Below the pieces are notes generated by a model. It searched no databases and had not been told where the DNA came from. It worked only from the letters and a program-made list of their open reading frames with translations. From a bacterium (GTDB lineage: Bacteria > Planctomycetota > SZUA-567), in assembly GCA_003249795.1 (NCBI GenBank), contig QKHZ01000168.1:1-37926 (forward strand): a DNA stretch of 37,926 nucleotides. Direction: 5' to 3'. This document shows, piece after piece, positions 1 through 8,400 of the stretch. Position 1 is the stretch's first letter. Each line of letters opens with the position of its first letter. The position numbers and the translations under genes were made by a program.

Positions 1-1
1 C

Positions 2-412
2 CATGCTGATGCGACTTTTTATGAGTGCGTTCGCAGGGGACTTCAAAAACCATTTCTAACCTTCGGCGTGGCTTTTTCATTGTTCGGGATCGTTGGGGCC
101 GGAATTGTTTTCGGTGTTATTCCCGGGATCATCCTTCTTTCGCGTTATTGGCTGGCGCTTCCGGTATTGATTATTGAAGAGCGTGGTTTTGCCGATGCCG
201 TTAAAAGAAGTCGTGAGTTAATGCGTGGCAACTATCTTCCTGCGATGATTGTGATCGTTCCTCTTTTGCTGTTTACGTTTTTTGCATTGTCATCAGAGAA
301 TTGGGCATCGTTTTTTACCGGTGCGATCCCCTTGGCGTTTTTTAGCCTGATTGTTGAGTTGATTATGTTCCAGTTCTATTCCGAGTCATGCAGTTGCGAC
401 AATCCGATTTGA
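2..412 (+). CDS. Polytopic membrane protein, C-terminal part (5' end outside window)
   Basis: The reading frame is open from the first bases of the window, so the true start lies upstream; the GTG at 68 is only an internal codon. The visible 136 residues hold about three hydrophobic segments: a Gly/Val/Ile-rich one just after the left edge, one around PAMIVIVPLLLFTFFAL, and a C-terminal one before the stop. The stretch after the first segment (RYWLALPVLIIEERGFADAVKRSREL, given here only as a landmark) resembles integral membrane proteins of the DUF975 / glycerophosphodiester-phosphodiesterase membrane-domain type, in which a conserved 'AL..SR.LM.GN' helix follows a membrane segment. That family call is from memory of the pattern and is tentative. 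The gene converges on the PaaI-like gene, with only about 43 bp between the two stop codons and no clear terminator there. Confidence 0.6.
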   Translation, partial: HADATFYECVRRGLQKPFLTFGVAFSLFGIVGAGIVFGVIPGIILLSRYWLALPVLIIEERGFADAVKRSRELMRGNYLPAMIVIVPLLLFTFFALSSENWASFFTGAIPLAFFSLIVELIMFQFYSESCSCDNPI

Positions 413-455
413 AATGGGGTGTTATTACACTTACGATTACTTCATGGTCAAGCAT

Positions 456-860
456 TCAGTTTTTGATAAAAACAGTTCCGGACATGGTGGCGATGAGGGT
501 GTCGCCGTCTTTGTCTCGGATCTCGATTGTGTAGCGGCCGACTGTTTTGCCACGGCTGACTTCTTTCGCAATCGCAATAAGAGTGTGGCCGAGAAATCCC
601 GGCTTGTGGTACTGGATATACCCGTCCATACTCACCGCGCGCGGGCCGTAGGAATTCGACGCGGCGGCGAACGTGTAATCCGCCATCGTAAAGAGCGCAC
701 CGCCGTGGGCAACGCCTTCGCCGTTCATGTGGCGTTCTTCCAGTGTCATTTCCGTTTCGGCGTACCCCGGTTCCATCTTGAGAATGGTGATGCCGGTTTC
801 GCGTGCGAATTTGTCGTTTGCAAGCCGCTGTTCCGGCGGAAGCATTTGACTGTCAGCCAT
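456..860 (-). CDS. paaI: PaaI-type hotdog-fold acyl-CoA thioesterase
   Basis: This 134-aa protein has the length and motifs of the PaaI/YdiI hotdog thioesterases. Residues about 45-66 contain the family core N-G-x-x-x-HGG followed by a helix ending in D and a run of small residues (HMNGEGVAHGGALFTMADYT). In this family the Asn/His/Gly loop and the Asp on the central helix hold and hydrolyse the thioester. PaaI enzymes hydrolyse (hydroxy)phenylacetyl-CoA and related acyl-CoAs. The start is preceded by AGGA about 10 bases upstream. It is the last gene of a three-gene minus-strand set (ligase, ACT protein, thioesterase; 42 bp from the previous gene), which fits a role in releasing aryl-acetates from CoA. 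The exact substrate is an inference from this context. No clear terminator was seen after it. Confidence 0.85.
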   Translation of the reverse strand: MADSQMLPPEQRLANDKFARETGITILKMEPGYAETEMTLEERHMNGEGVAHGGALFTMADYTFAAASNSYGPRAVSMDGYIQYHKPGFLGHTLIAIAKEVSRGKTVGRYTIEIRDKDGDTLIATMSGTVFIKN

Positions 861-901
861 GATTGTTTTCCTATAAGTGAAACGCGAAAATCTGACGCGG
901 T

Positions 902-1336
902 TCAGGCATCCTCTAAGAGTTCCTTGCGGCTGAGCAGTGTGACACCGGCGGCCGTGAGTGCGTTGAGCGCGATGTCCGGATGGTCGGCGCGGATCATCAT
1001 GACGGCGGCGTCACCTTTGCGGTACGCAAATGCGTACATATAGTCGACATTCACATCCGCTTTACTGAGCGCAGACAGTACGCTGAGTAGTCCGCCCGGT
1101 TTATCGGCAACCGAGGCTGCCAGCATGTCGGTCAGCTTGACGGTAAAGCCATTCTTTTCGAGGATGGACTTTGCGCCTTCCGGATCTTTGACGATTACGC
1201 GCAGGATGCCGAATTCGCAGGTGTCGGCGAGGTTCAGCGTCATCAGGTTGATTCCGGCATCGGCCATCGTTTTGCACGCCGCTTCAAGGTGGCCGGGTTT
1301 GTTTTCCAGAAAAATAGAAAGCTGTTGGATCTTCAT
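902..1336 (-). CDS. Tandem ACT-domain regulatory protein
   Basis: This 144-aa protein consists of two ACT domains: one from residue 3 (QQLSIFLENKPGHLEAACKT, with the typical N-K-P-G-x-L turn) and one from about residue 70 (MLAASVADKPGGLLSVLSAL, with D-K-P-G-G-L). ACT domains bind amino acids at the interface of a dimer and act as allosteric sensors. No catalytic domain is attached, so this is a stand-alone sensor. Similar double-ACT proteins often sit beside phenylacetate-CoA ligase and indolepyruvate oxidoreductase genes in anaerobes (recalled knowledge), as here. A GGGAGG ribosome-binding site lies 6 bases before the ATG. It lies 76 bp downstream of the ligase gene and is probably cotranscribed. 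A role in sensing an aromatic amino acid is inferred from the neighbours. Confidence 0.85.
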   Translation of the reverse strand: MKIQQLSIFLENKPGHLEAACKTMADAGINLMTLNLADTCEFGILRVIVKDPEGAKSILEKNGFTVKLTDMLAASVADKPGGLLSVLSALSKADVNVDYMYAFAYRKGDAAVMMIRADHPDIALNALTAAGVTLLSRKELLEDA

Positions 1337-1412
1337 GATGTACCTCCCATGATTATTTTTTCAGGATAGTCTGTTATTCGGCGGGCAATCGCCGGAGCTG
1401 AACGGCAGACGT

Positions 1413-2747
1413 TTATTCTTCTTTTCTGTTATCGATCAGCCGCTTTGCTTTGCCTTCACTGCGCGGGATTGTGTTCGGTTCAACCAGTCGCACGGCGACG
1501 CGGATATTGATGATCTTTTCGATCGCCGTTTCGATGCGCTTGCGTAACGCTTCCATTTCGCTGATCCGGTCGCTGAAGGTCTCGGCTGTGACTTCCACCT
1601 GCACTTCGATGTTGTCCAGCCCTTTGGTGCGGGTGAGGACGATCTGATAGTGCGGCAGTGTGTTCTCGACATTGAGCAGGCCCGTTTCGATCTGCGAGGG
1701 GAAGACGTTGACGCCGCGGATAATGAACATGTCGTCCGAGCGGCGGCCGATGCGGCGGATGCGGCGGATCGTGCGGCCACAGGCGCAGCGGTCGGGCATG
1801 ATCGAGGTGATATCGCGCGTGCGGTAGCGGATCATCGGCATCGCAAATTTACACAGCGTAGTCAGTACCAGTTCGCCCTCTTCACCGTCTGGTAGTGGCT
1901 CACCCGATTCTGGATCGATGATTTCCGGATAGAACAGGTCTTCAAAAATATGCAATCCGTCCTGATGAACGCACTCCATGCCGACACCGGGCCCGACGAT
2001 TTCGCTCAGCCCGTAGATGTCGTATGCTTTGATGTTGCCCAATTCTTCAATATGTTTGCGCATGCTGTCTGTCCATGGCTCTGCGCCGAAGACACCTGCG
2101 CGGATCGGCAGGTCTTTGATGCTGAGACCCATTTCGTCGGCGCGCTCAATCATGTGCAGGAAGTAGCTTGGTGTGCAGCAGATGGCGTTGGTGCCGAAGT
2201 CTTTCATTAGCATGATCTGGCGGTCAGTGTTGCCGCCGCTGACGGGGATAACGGTAGCTCCGAGCGCTTCAGCGCCGTAGTGGGCACCGAGTCCGCCGGT
2301 GAAGAGGCCGTAGCCATATGCGTTCTGGATAATGTCGCCACGGTGCAGGCCGCAAGCAGCAAAGCTGCGCATCATGGCGTTGGCCCAAACGTTGATATCG
2401 TCTTGCGTATAGGCGACGACGATTGGTTTGCCGGTGGTGCCGCTGGAGGCGTGGACACGGACGATGTCTTTCATCGACGTGGCAAAGAGTCCGAACGGGT
2501 AGGTGTCACGCAGGTCGGTCTTGACGGTAAATGGGAATTTCGCCAGATCGCGTGCGGTTTTTAGTGAGTCCGGCGTCAGGTTGTTTTCTTTGCAGCGATT
2601 GCGGAAATGCTCGACGTTTTCATATGCATGGGCGATGATTGTGCGCAGGCGTTGCAGTTGCAGGGCGCGAAGCTGGTCTTCCTGCAGATAGTCGGGTGTG
2701 CTGACGGGGTTGAACTCACAGGGTGTTTCTGGTGTTTGCGAGGGCAT
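1413..2747 (-). CDS. paaK: Phenylacetate--CoA ligase (AMP-forming, anaerobic type)
   Basis: The 444-aa protein belongs to the PaaK branch of adenylate-forming enzymes, which join phenylacetate or similar aryl-acids to CoA with ATP. Visible motifs include the phosphate-binding loop SSGTTGKP near residue 104, the adenylate motif YDIYGLSE near residue 245, the RYRTRD hinge region near residue 310, and the Cys pair of a C-A-C-G loop (about residues 324-326) common in PaaK. Length is normal for the family. The ATG at 2747 is preferred over one 18 bp upstream because GGAGAG lies 7 bases before it, while the upstream ATG lacks a site. It leads a minus-strand operon with the ACT and thioesterase genes and is divergent from iorAB. 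With IOR it may interconvert aryl-acetyl-CoA and free acid; direction in the cell cannot be read from sequence. Confidence 0.93.
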   Translation of the reverse strand: MPSQTPETPCEFNPVSTPDYLQEDQLRALQLQRLRTIIAHAYENVEHFRNRCKENNLTPDSLKTARDLAKFPFTVKTDLRDTYPFGLFATSMKDIVRVHASSGTTGKPIVVAYTQDDINVWANAMMRSFAACGLHRGDIIQNAYGYGLFTGGLGAHYGAEALGATVIPVSGGNTDRQIMLMKDFGTNAICCTPSYFLHMIERADEMGLSIKDLPIRAGVFGAEPWTDSMRKHIEELGNIKAYDIYGLSEIVGPGVGMECVHQDGLHIFEDLFYPEIIDPESGEPLPDGEEGELVLTTLCKFAMPMIRYRTRDITSIMPDRCACGRTIRRIRRIGRRSDDMFIIRGVNVFPSQIETGLLNVENTLPHYQIVLTRTKGLDNIEVQVEVTAETFSDRISEMEALRKRIETAIEKIINIRVAVRLVEPNTIPRSEGKAKRLIDNRKEE

Positions 2748-2810
2748 GACAATTCTCTCCTGCATTTTCTTCGGGTAGCATACGATATGATGTCATTTAA
2801 TAAAAAGATG

Positions 2811-2839
2811 AATATAGTCCCGATCTGTTTTTTTGGCAA
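2811..2839 (-). promoter_or_regulatory. Sigma70-like promoter of the paaK-ACT-paaI operon
   Basis: On the minus strand TTGCCA (2839-2834) is followed after exactly 17 bases by TATATT (2816-2811). Each hexamer matches the consensus at 5 of 6 positions. The predicted transcript start is near 2804, about 57 bases before the chosen start codon. Seen directly; use in the cell is inferred. Confidence 0.6.
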
Positions 2840-2898
2840 GGCTTCTGGCGCTGGTTCGTCGTTTTTCTCAGAGTTTTTTTGAAAATATGGTACATGGC

Positions 2899-2926
2899 TT
2901 GACGGGGGGCCAAGCCGTGTTATCAT
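2899..2926 (+). promoter_or_regulatory. Sigma70-like promoter of iorAB with overlapping inverted repeat
   Basis: TTGACG at 2899-2904 is followed after 16 bases by TATCAT at 2921-2926, each a 5/6 match. A perfect 6-bp inverted repeat (GGCTTG at 2896-2901 and CAAGCC at 2911-2916, 9 bases apart) covers the -35 box and could be an operator. The predicted transcript start near 2933 leaves a leader of about 38 bases before the GTG of iorA. Confidence 0.6.
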
Positions 2927-2970
2927 AGATCGTTTAAAAATAAGAACACATTATAGGTAAGGAGATTCTC

Positions 2971-4734
2971 GTGAAGGAACTGCTTTCCGGCAATGAAGCG
3001 ATTGCCCGAGGAGCGTGGGAGGCGGGTGTGACCGTCGCTTGCGGTTATCCCGGAACGCCTTCAACCGAAATTCTGGAAAATGTCGCCGAACATTATAAAG
3101 ACGACATGTATTGCGAATGGTCGCCCAACGAAAAGGTCGCCTTCGAAGTCGGCGTGGGCGCTAGCCTTGCCGGTGCGCGCGTGATGGTGACGATGAAACA
3201 CGTTGGGCTGAACGTTGCTGCCGACCCGCTCATGACCTTTGCGTGTATGGGTGCTGTCGGCGGTTTTGTTGTCGTTGTTGCAGATGACCCGGGCATGCAC
3301 AGCTCGCAGAACGAGCAGGATACGCGCAACTTTGCAAAGTTTGCAAAGATCCCGCTTCTGGAACCCTCCAGTAGTGCCGAGGCCAAAGAATTTGTCGCCC
3401 GCGCGCTGGAGATCAGTGAAACGTTTTCCACGCCGGTGATTCTGCGTACCTGCACCCGTGTCAGCCACAGCCGCAGCTTGGTCGAGTTGGGCGAGCGCAG
3501 CGCTCCGCCGGAAGTCGGGTTCAAGCGCGAGTCGTCGAAGTTTGTGGCGATCCCGCTTTGGGCGCGCAAGATGCGTTTGCGTGTGGAAGAGCGTAGCGGG
3601 AAGCTGGATGAACTTGTCGAAACCTCGGATCTGAACCGGATCGAATGGCGCGACCGTAACCTCGGGATCATCACCAGCGGCGTGTGCTATGAATATGTTC
3701 GCGAAGTGTTTCCAAATAAAAGCGTATTGAAACTCGGTCTTGGCTGGCCGCTGCCGGTGGAAAAAATCGAAGAGTTTTCGCATGGCGTCGATGACCTGCT
3801 GGTTGTTGAAGAACTTGATCCGCTGATTGAAGAGCATACCCGCGCACTCGGCATTCCCTGTGAGGGGCGCAACTGCGTGCCGGGGATTGGTGAACTCAGC
3901 CCCGGTCGCCTTATGCCGATCCGCGCTGCGATGATGGGACGTGAAGCGAACCTTCCGTCGCCTGTGCCGGAAGCGGCGGACTTGCCGGGACGCCCTCCGG
4001 TGTTGTGTCCGGGCTGTCCGCACCGTGGAACCTATGCTGCGCTGAAAAAGTTTGACGTCGCGGTGATGGGCGATATTGGTTGCTATAGTCTCGGGACATT
4101 GCCTCCGCTCGACAAAATGGAATCACTCTTGTGCATGGGCGCGGCGGTTGGCATGGCACACGGGATGCAGAAAGCGGGAGAACCGCGCAAGACGGTCGGC
4201 ATTCTCGGCGACAGTACTTTTTTCCACAGCGGAATCACGGGTCTGCTTGATGTCGGATATAATAAAGGCAACAGTACGATTATCGTTGCGGACAACCGCA
4301 TCACTGCGATGACGGGGCATCAGGAACATCCCGGCAGCGGCAAGACCCTGATGGGGCAGGATACGTATCAGGCTAACGTCGAGGACTTCGGCCGCGCCTG
4401 CGGAATCAAACGCACGCGGACGGTGAACCCGTATAATATGAGCGAGATGGTCGCGGCACTCAAGGAAGAACTTGAGGCGGACGAGCCGTCGCTGATTGTC
4501 GCCAAAGCCCCGTGTCCTCTTCATGCGCGCAAGCTGGTCGGGCCGAAACATACGATTGACGCGTCGGCGTGTGTCGGTTGCGGCGCGTGTCTGAAGATCG
4601 GTTGCCCTGCCATCGAAGGCGGCGGCGGAAAACCCATGATCAACCAGAACCTGTGCTGGGGCTGCGGGCTGTGCGCCAGTGTCTGTCCCAAGAATGCAAT
4701 TAGCGAGTCAGAGAAAGCGGAGGGCGCACAATGA
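2971..4734 (+). CDS. iorA: Indolepyruvate:ferredoxin oxidoreductase, alpha subunit
   Basis: This 587-aa protein is the large subunit of IOR, which oxidatively decarboxylates indolepyruvate, phenylpyruvate and related aryl-pyruvates to aryl-acetyl-CoA and reduces ferredoxin. The N-terminal pyrimidine-binding domain begins with GNEAIARGAWEAGV and the G-Y-P-G-T-P-S-T-E loop. The thiamine-diphosphate domain lies at about 345-510, with CPGCPHRG, GDIGCYS and a later GDS...N region. The C-terminus (about 530-575) carries two ferredoxin-like [4Fe-4S] motifs, CVGCGACLKIGC and CWGCGLCASVC. Length and order are normal for the family. The start is GTG with AAGGAG 6 bases upstream. The stop overlaps the iorB start (ATGA), which indicates translational coupling. 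Together with the divergent ligase operon it suggests aromatic amino acid fermentation. Confidence 0.96.
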   Translation: MKELLSGNEAIARGAWEAGVTVACGYPGTPSTEILENVAEHYKDDMYCEWSPNEKVAFEVGVGASLAGARVMVTMKHVGLNVAADPLMTFACMGAVGGFVVVVADDPGMHSSQNEQDTRNFAKFAKIPLLEPSSSAEAKEFVARALEISETFSTPVILRTCTRVSHSRSLVELGERSAPPEVGFKRESSKFVAIPLWARKMRLRVEERSGKLDELVETSDLNRIEWRDRNLGIITSGVCYEYVREVFPNKSVLKLGLGWPLPVEKIEEFSHGVDDLLVVEELDPLIEEHTRALGIPCEGRNCVPGIGELSPGRLMPIRAAMMGREANLPSPVPEAADLPGRPPVLCPGCPHRGTYAALKKFDVAVMGDIGCYSLGTLPPLDKMESLLCMGAAVGMAHGMQKAGEPRKTVGILGDSTFFHSGITGLLDVGYNKGNSTIIVADNRITAMTGHQEHPGSGKTLMGQDTYQANVEDFGRACGIKRTRTVNPYNMSEMVAALKEELEADEPSLIVAKAPCPLHARKLVGPKHTIDASACVGCGACLKIGCPAIEGGGGKPMINQNLCWGCGLCASVCPKNAISESEKAEGAQ

Positions 4735-5306
4735 GCGATACCACGAGTGTGATCATGGTCGGCGTGGGCGGGCAGGGGATTCTGCTGGCGAGTGAAGTCC
4801 TTGCGCGCGCGGCGATGCAGGCCGGTTTTGATGTGAAGACCAATGAAGTGCACGGCATGGCCCAGCGCGGCGGCAGTGTCATGGCGCAGGTGCGTTACGG
4901 CGAGGAAGTGCATAGCCCGCTGATTTTGGAAGGCACGGCCACGGCGCTGTTGTCGCTCGAGTCGATCGAAAGCCTGCGTGCGGCGCACTATCTCAAAGAC
5001 GGCGGTCTGGCGGTTGTGAATACCCAGCGCGTGATTCCTGTAACTGTCAGTAGCGGGGCAGCCAAGTATCCGGAAGACGATGCTGAACGGGTCAAAAAAG
5101 TTTTTCCGAAACTGAAGGCGATTGACGCAGTGGCGATTGCAGGTGAGTTGGGCAACATTCGTGCGGCAAACGTCGTTCTGCTTGGCGCGCTCAGCCTCGG
5201 TCTTGATCTTGAGATGGAACACTGGGCGGCTGCGCTTGACGGGGCGGTGAAGCCGCAATTCCGCGAATTGAACCAGAAAGCATTTGAGGCAGGGCGCAAC
5301 CTTTAG
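4731..5306 (+). CDS. iorB: Indolepyruvate:ferredoxin oxidoreductase, beta subunit
   Basis: This 191-aa protein is the gamma-domain (small) subunit of IOR. It opens with VIMVGVGGQGILLASEVLARAA in essence: the G-V-G-G-Q-G-I loop at about residues 11-17 is the hallmark of the 2-oxoacid:ferredoxin oxidoreductase gamma/beta family. It is followed by the conserved E-V-H-G-M-A-Q-R-G-G motif at about 39-48. In the complex this subunit helps bind CoA and contacts the thiamine-bearing subunit. The ATG overlaps the iorA stop by 4 bases. A strong intrinsic terminator follows 33 bases after the stop, so iorAB is a two-gene operon. Confidence 0.95.
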   Translation: MSDTTSVIMVGVGGQGILLASEVLARAAMQAGFDVKTNEVHGMAQRGGSVMAQVRYGEEVHSPLILEGTATALLSLESIESLRAAHYLKDGGLAVVNTQRVIPVTVSSGAAKYPEDDAERVKKVFPKLKAIDAVAIAGELGNIRAANVVLLGALSLGLDLEMEHWAAALDGAVKPQFRELNQKAFEAGRNL

Positions 5307-5339
5307 TGTTTGAAAATGTGTTGACGAAATACTTGTGAA

Positions 5340-5369
5340 CGGCAGGCTGGTTTCAGCTTGTCGTTTTTT
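5340..5369 (+). terminator. Intrinsic terminator of iorAB
   Basis: The arms CGGCAGGCTG (5340-5349) and CAGCTTGTCG (5354-5363) form a 10-bp stem with two G-U pairs around a GTTT loop, followed directly by six T (5364-5369). It is 33 bases after the iorB stop. Confidence 0.85.
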
Positions 5370-5395
5370 CTGGGCATGGTTTTCTGTTGTGAATA

Positions 5396-5430
5396 AAAAG
5401 CACGGAGCCTGTTGTGTGCAGACTCCGTGC
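5396..5430 (-). terminator. Intrinsic terminator of the pilin/giant-protein operon
   Basis: A perfect 8-bp stem GCACGGAG/CTCCGTGC (5400-5407 with 5423-5430) can extend inward by CTG/CAG. On the minus strand it is followed by a T-rich tract (CTTTTTATTC). It lies 44 bases after the stop of the 1421-aa gene and faces the iorAB terminator only about 30 bases away, so the two convergent operons are insulated. Confidence 0.85.
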
Positions 5431-5473
5431 CGTGATGTATCTGTATTTCAATTCACGTTCATTTTGCTTTGAA

Positions 5474-8400
5474 TTACTCGTGCGCGTGTGTTGTGATCGA
5501 CGGATGATCGGTGATAAAACCGGTCAGCGCTGAGCCGAGGCTTCCGCCTTGTTGTTTGACAACGAGGACGTTTTCACCCTTCTTCAGGTTGATGGTGGAA
5601 AAGTAAATCGGATAGTGGGTGTTGAAGTCTGCGCCACTACTTTCGAACTCCTTCTTGTTGATGTTTGTCGATAGACGTTCGCCGTTCAGGTATGCGCGCG
5701 CCCACCAGTCGACAGCAAGGTACAATAGAGCCGTGCGGTCGGTTTCGCTGTGGATACGGGTGACGGCGATGTTGACGCCACCGGCCGCCGCATAAGTCCG
5801 CAGCGGCATCATGACTCCGCGATCCGCAAGACAGCTGTTGACGCCGTCGAGTGCGAACGCCCAGCCCAGCGTTTTCCCGTCACTGGTTTTGAACGTTGCA
5901 TCATCGCTTAGTGCAGTCATCGCGGGATAGTCCGCCTCAAGCGCCTGCTTGACCAGTTTGACGTCATGGCCGTTGAATCCGCCCCACGGACTTGGGAAGG
6001 GGCCTGCGACTTTCCAGTCCTTGCCCGGAATCGGACGGAGAACCGGAAGGAAGCGTACGGCGTAAATCCCGATGCCGCCGTTTCCTTGCAGACGGATGGT
6101 GACGGTTCCCGGTTCAAGATGCAGCGTCGGCAGCACCATCGTCAACGGTGTTTTGTTCTGGCCGATGACCACCGGTGTCGGCAGCGACGTGCCGTTGACC
6201 GAAGCGATAGCTGCCTGTTGCTGGTCTGCGATCTGTCCGAGTGTGAGCATGTAGTCGCCGAGTGCGGGAATATCCATTGTAAACTCAATTGTCCCCTTAT
6301 CCGACCACAGAACCTGATACCCGCGCCAGCTCTCGTTAACGGTTGCGCTATCGATCAGTTTGCATTCAGCGGTGTTGACGATCTTTTCCGCCAGATCCTT
6401 TGCCGGAATAATCGGTTCTGTCAGGTTCCAGTGCCCGTTTGTGCCGGGATCGGTTAAGAGATCCGGGAAGGTGGTTTCAAGTTCGCCTGCCGGGAGTTTT
6501 CCTGTTTTCAGGTTTGCCCGCATCATCGCAACCATGTCCAGCTCGACCCGTGCGCGCCACGGTTTATTTTCTTTCAGCGCTGTCCACGCGGTGTCCAGTG
6601 TCCTGTTGTAGGCTGCAAACTGTTTTTCGTCCAGCGCGGTGCTGAACTGTTCGCCTGTGAGTTCTTCTTTCAGTTGCTGGGCATAGGCGAGACGATTGTA
6701 GAGATACTCCTGCATCTCAGGACTGATTTCGCTTTCAGCAGATTCAATCGTTGTCGAGATCGGCGCGATAAATGAAACCAGTTCGAATGCATCGAGTGTC
6801 AGCTCAAGTTTATTGTTGTCTGCGGTAACGGCTTTGTCTGATGTCAGGTATTTGATTCCCGCTGCTTTTGGCAACATGATTTTTGCACTGACCGGAATCC
6901 GTTCTCGGTTGACGGCATAGAAATACAGCCCCGCTTGCATGCCGAGAGTTTTTGCTTCGGCCTTGTTGACTGTGCGGTACCAGACGGCAACCGGATCGTT
7001 ACTGCCAGCCGCTTTTTCAAATGGAAGTGCGGGAAGTGCGGTGTACTCCTTCATCCACGGTTTGATAATTTCCGGATCGCCGAAGCTGTCGGCATTGCCG
7101 CCTTCACTGAGGTATGCCGTGTCCTGCTCTGCCAGAACGACCGCGTATTTCTCAAGGCAGTTGCGACCTGCAGCAAGGACAGCCGAACAGTAGTAAGGCG
7201 GTTTTTCATTGTTTTTCATTTTGATGCCCAGTAGGTCGGCAGGCCATGTCGTATTCAGCTCATGATAGGTCATGTAGGAGGCAAAACCGCGCGGTGAGCA
7301 CATGCCTGCCTGCACATTTTCCTTGTCAAAGAACCCGTCGTAAATCTCGCGTTCGGTCAGCCCCGTCTCGCGGCAGCCATAGCGGGCGGTTGCAAAGACG
7401 GCGAGGCCGTCAGAGGTTGAGCGTTTTTTCAGTTCAATGCCGCAACCGAGTGCGCGCTCAGAGATTCTGTCAGAGCTTTCATACAGTTCTTTATCGGAAT
7501 CAAACGAACCGACGATTGCGAAAAAAATGTCTTTGCGGTTACCGCGGATCCGTTCGAGCAGGCGTGTATTATAGTCTTCGATCCGGTTGCAGCGCCAGGA
7601 AGTCCATTTGTCTTTCACTTGCGGTGAGTTCAGGTAGATGAATCGTTTCGGATACAGTTGCGGGTTGTTTGCTCCTAGCTCTTTGATGGCATTTGCGTCG
7701 CTCGGGCCGCCCGGAACGTGCAAGCCTGTGTCTTTTTCAAATTCTTGGATCGTCCAGTCGCCATAGCCCCAGTGGATACTCGGATAGAAAAAGTCGCCGC
7801 GGAACATCCAGCCGTCGGCGCGGGTGCTGATGCCGAGAAACGCGGGCGAGTCGCGAAGCGTGTCGGCAAGTTCTCCCAGTGCGGCGATGAAGGTGTCCTG
7901 TACTGCCGGATGCAGCGGGTTCAGGTCGCACGGTGACGAGCCGCGTCCGTTTTCCCCGCCATTGCAGTTCATGGATCTGACATCCTGCGGGTTTTCTGCC
8001 ATGCGGGGGAGAGTGACCTTGTTGAGATACCACTGGTTGTTGAAGATTTCGGGGACGTATTTCATGCCGAACTTTTCGCACAGAAGGCACGCCAGACGCG
8101 AGAAGTTGTAGTCCTTGTATTCCATTCCTTCAAGAATCATAGAGTTCCAGAACGCGGTCTGGTAGCTTGCGCCCATGCCGCCGATGGCATTGCCCCCGTA
8201 GTAGCGAACCATCTGGATCCAGCGCTGCATACCGGCGAAGTTGCTGGCGCTGTAGTCGGGGTAAAGGTGTTTGCTTCCGACCATGACGCGCCAGTTATCG
8301 ATTTCTTCATACCAGTTTGAGTACGTCCGTCCGTTGCGGTTTGGTGCTGCCTCAAGCGGAATCACGTCGCCGTCAAACCGGCTGATCTTGATCCGGCTGA

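Noticed and set aside
3061..4023. 320-codon open frame antisense to iorA
   Set aside because: Same reason: basic, His-rich composition opposite a well-supported gene.
4521..5258. 245-codon open frame antisense to iorA/iorB
   Set aside because: It spans two coupled real genes on the other strand and has no ribosome-binding site or domain.
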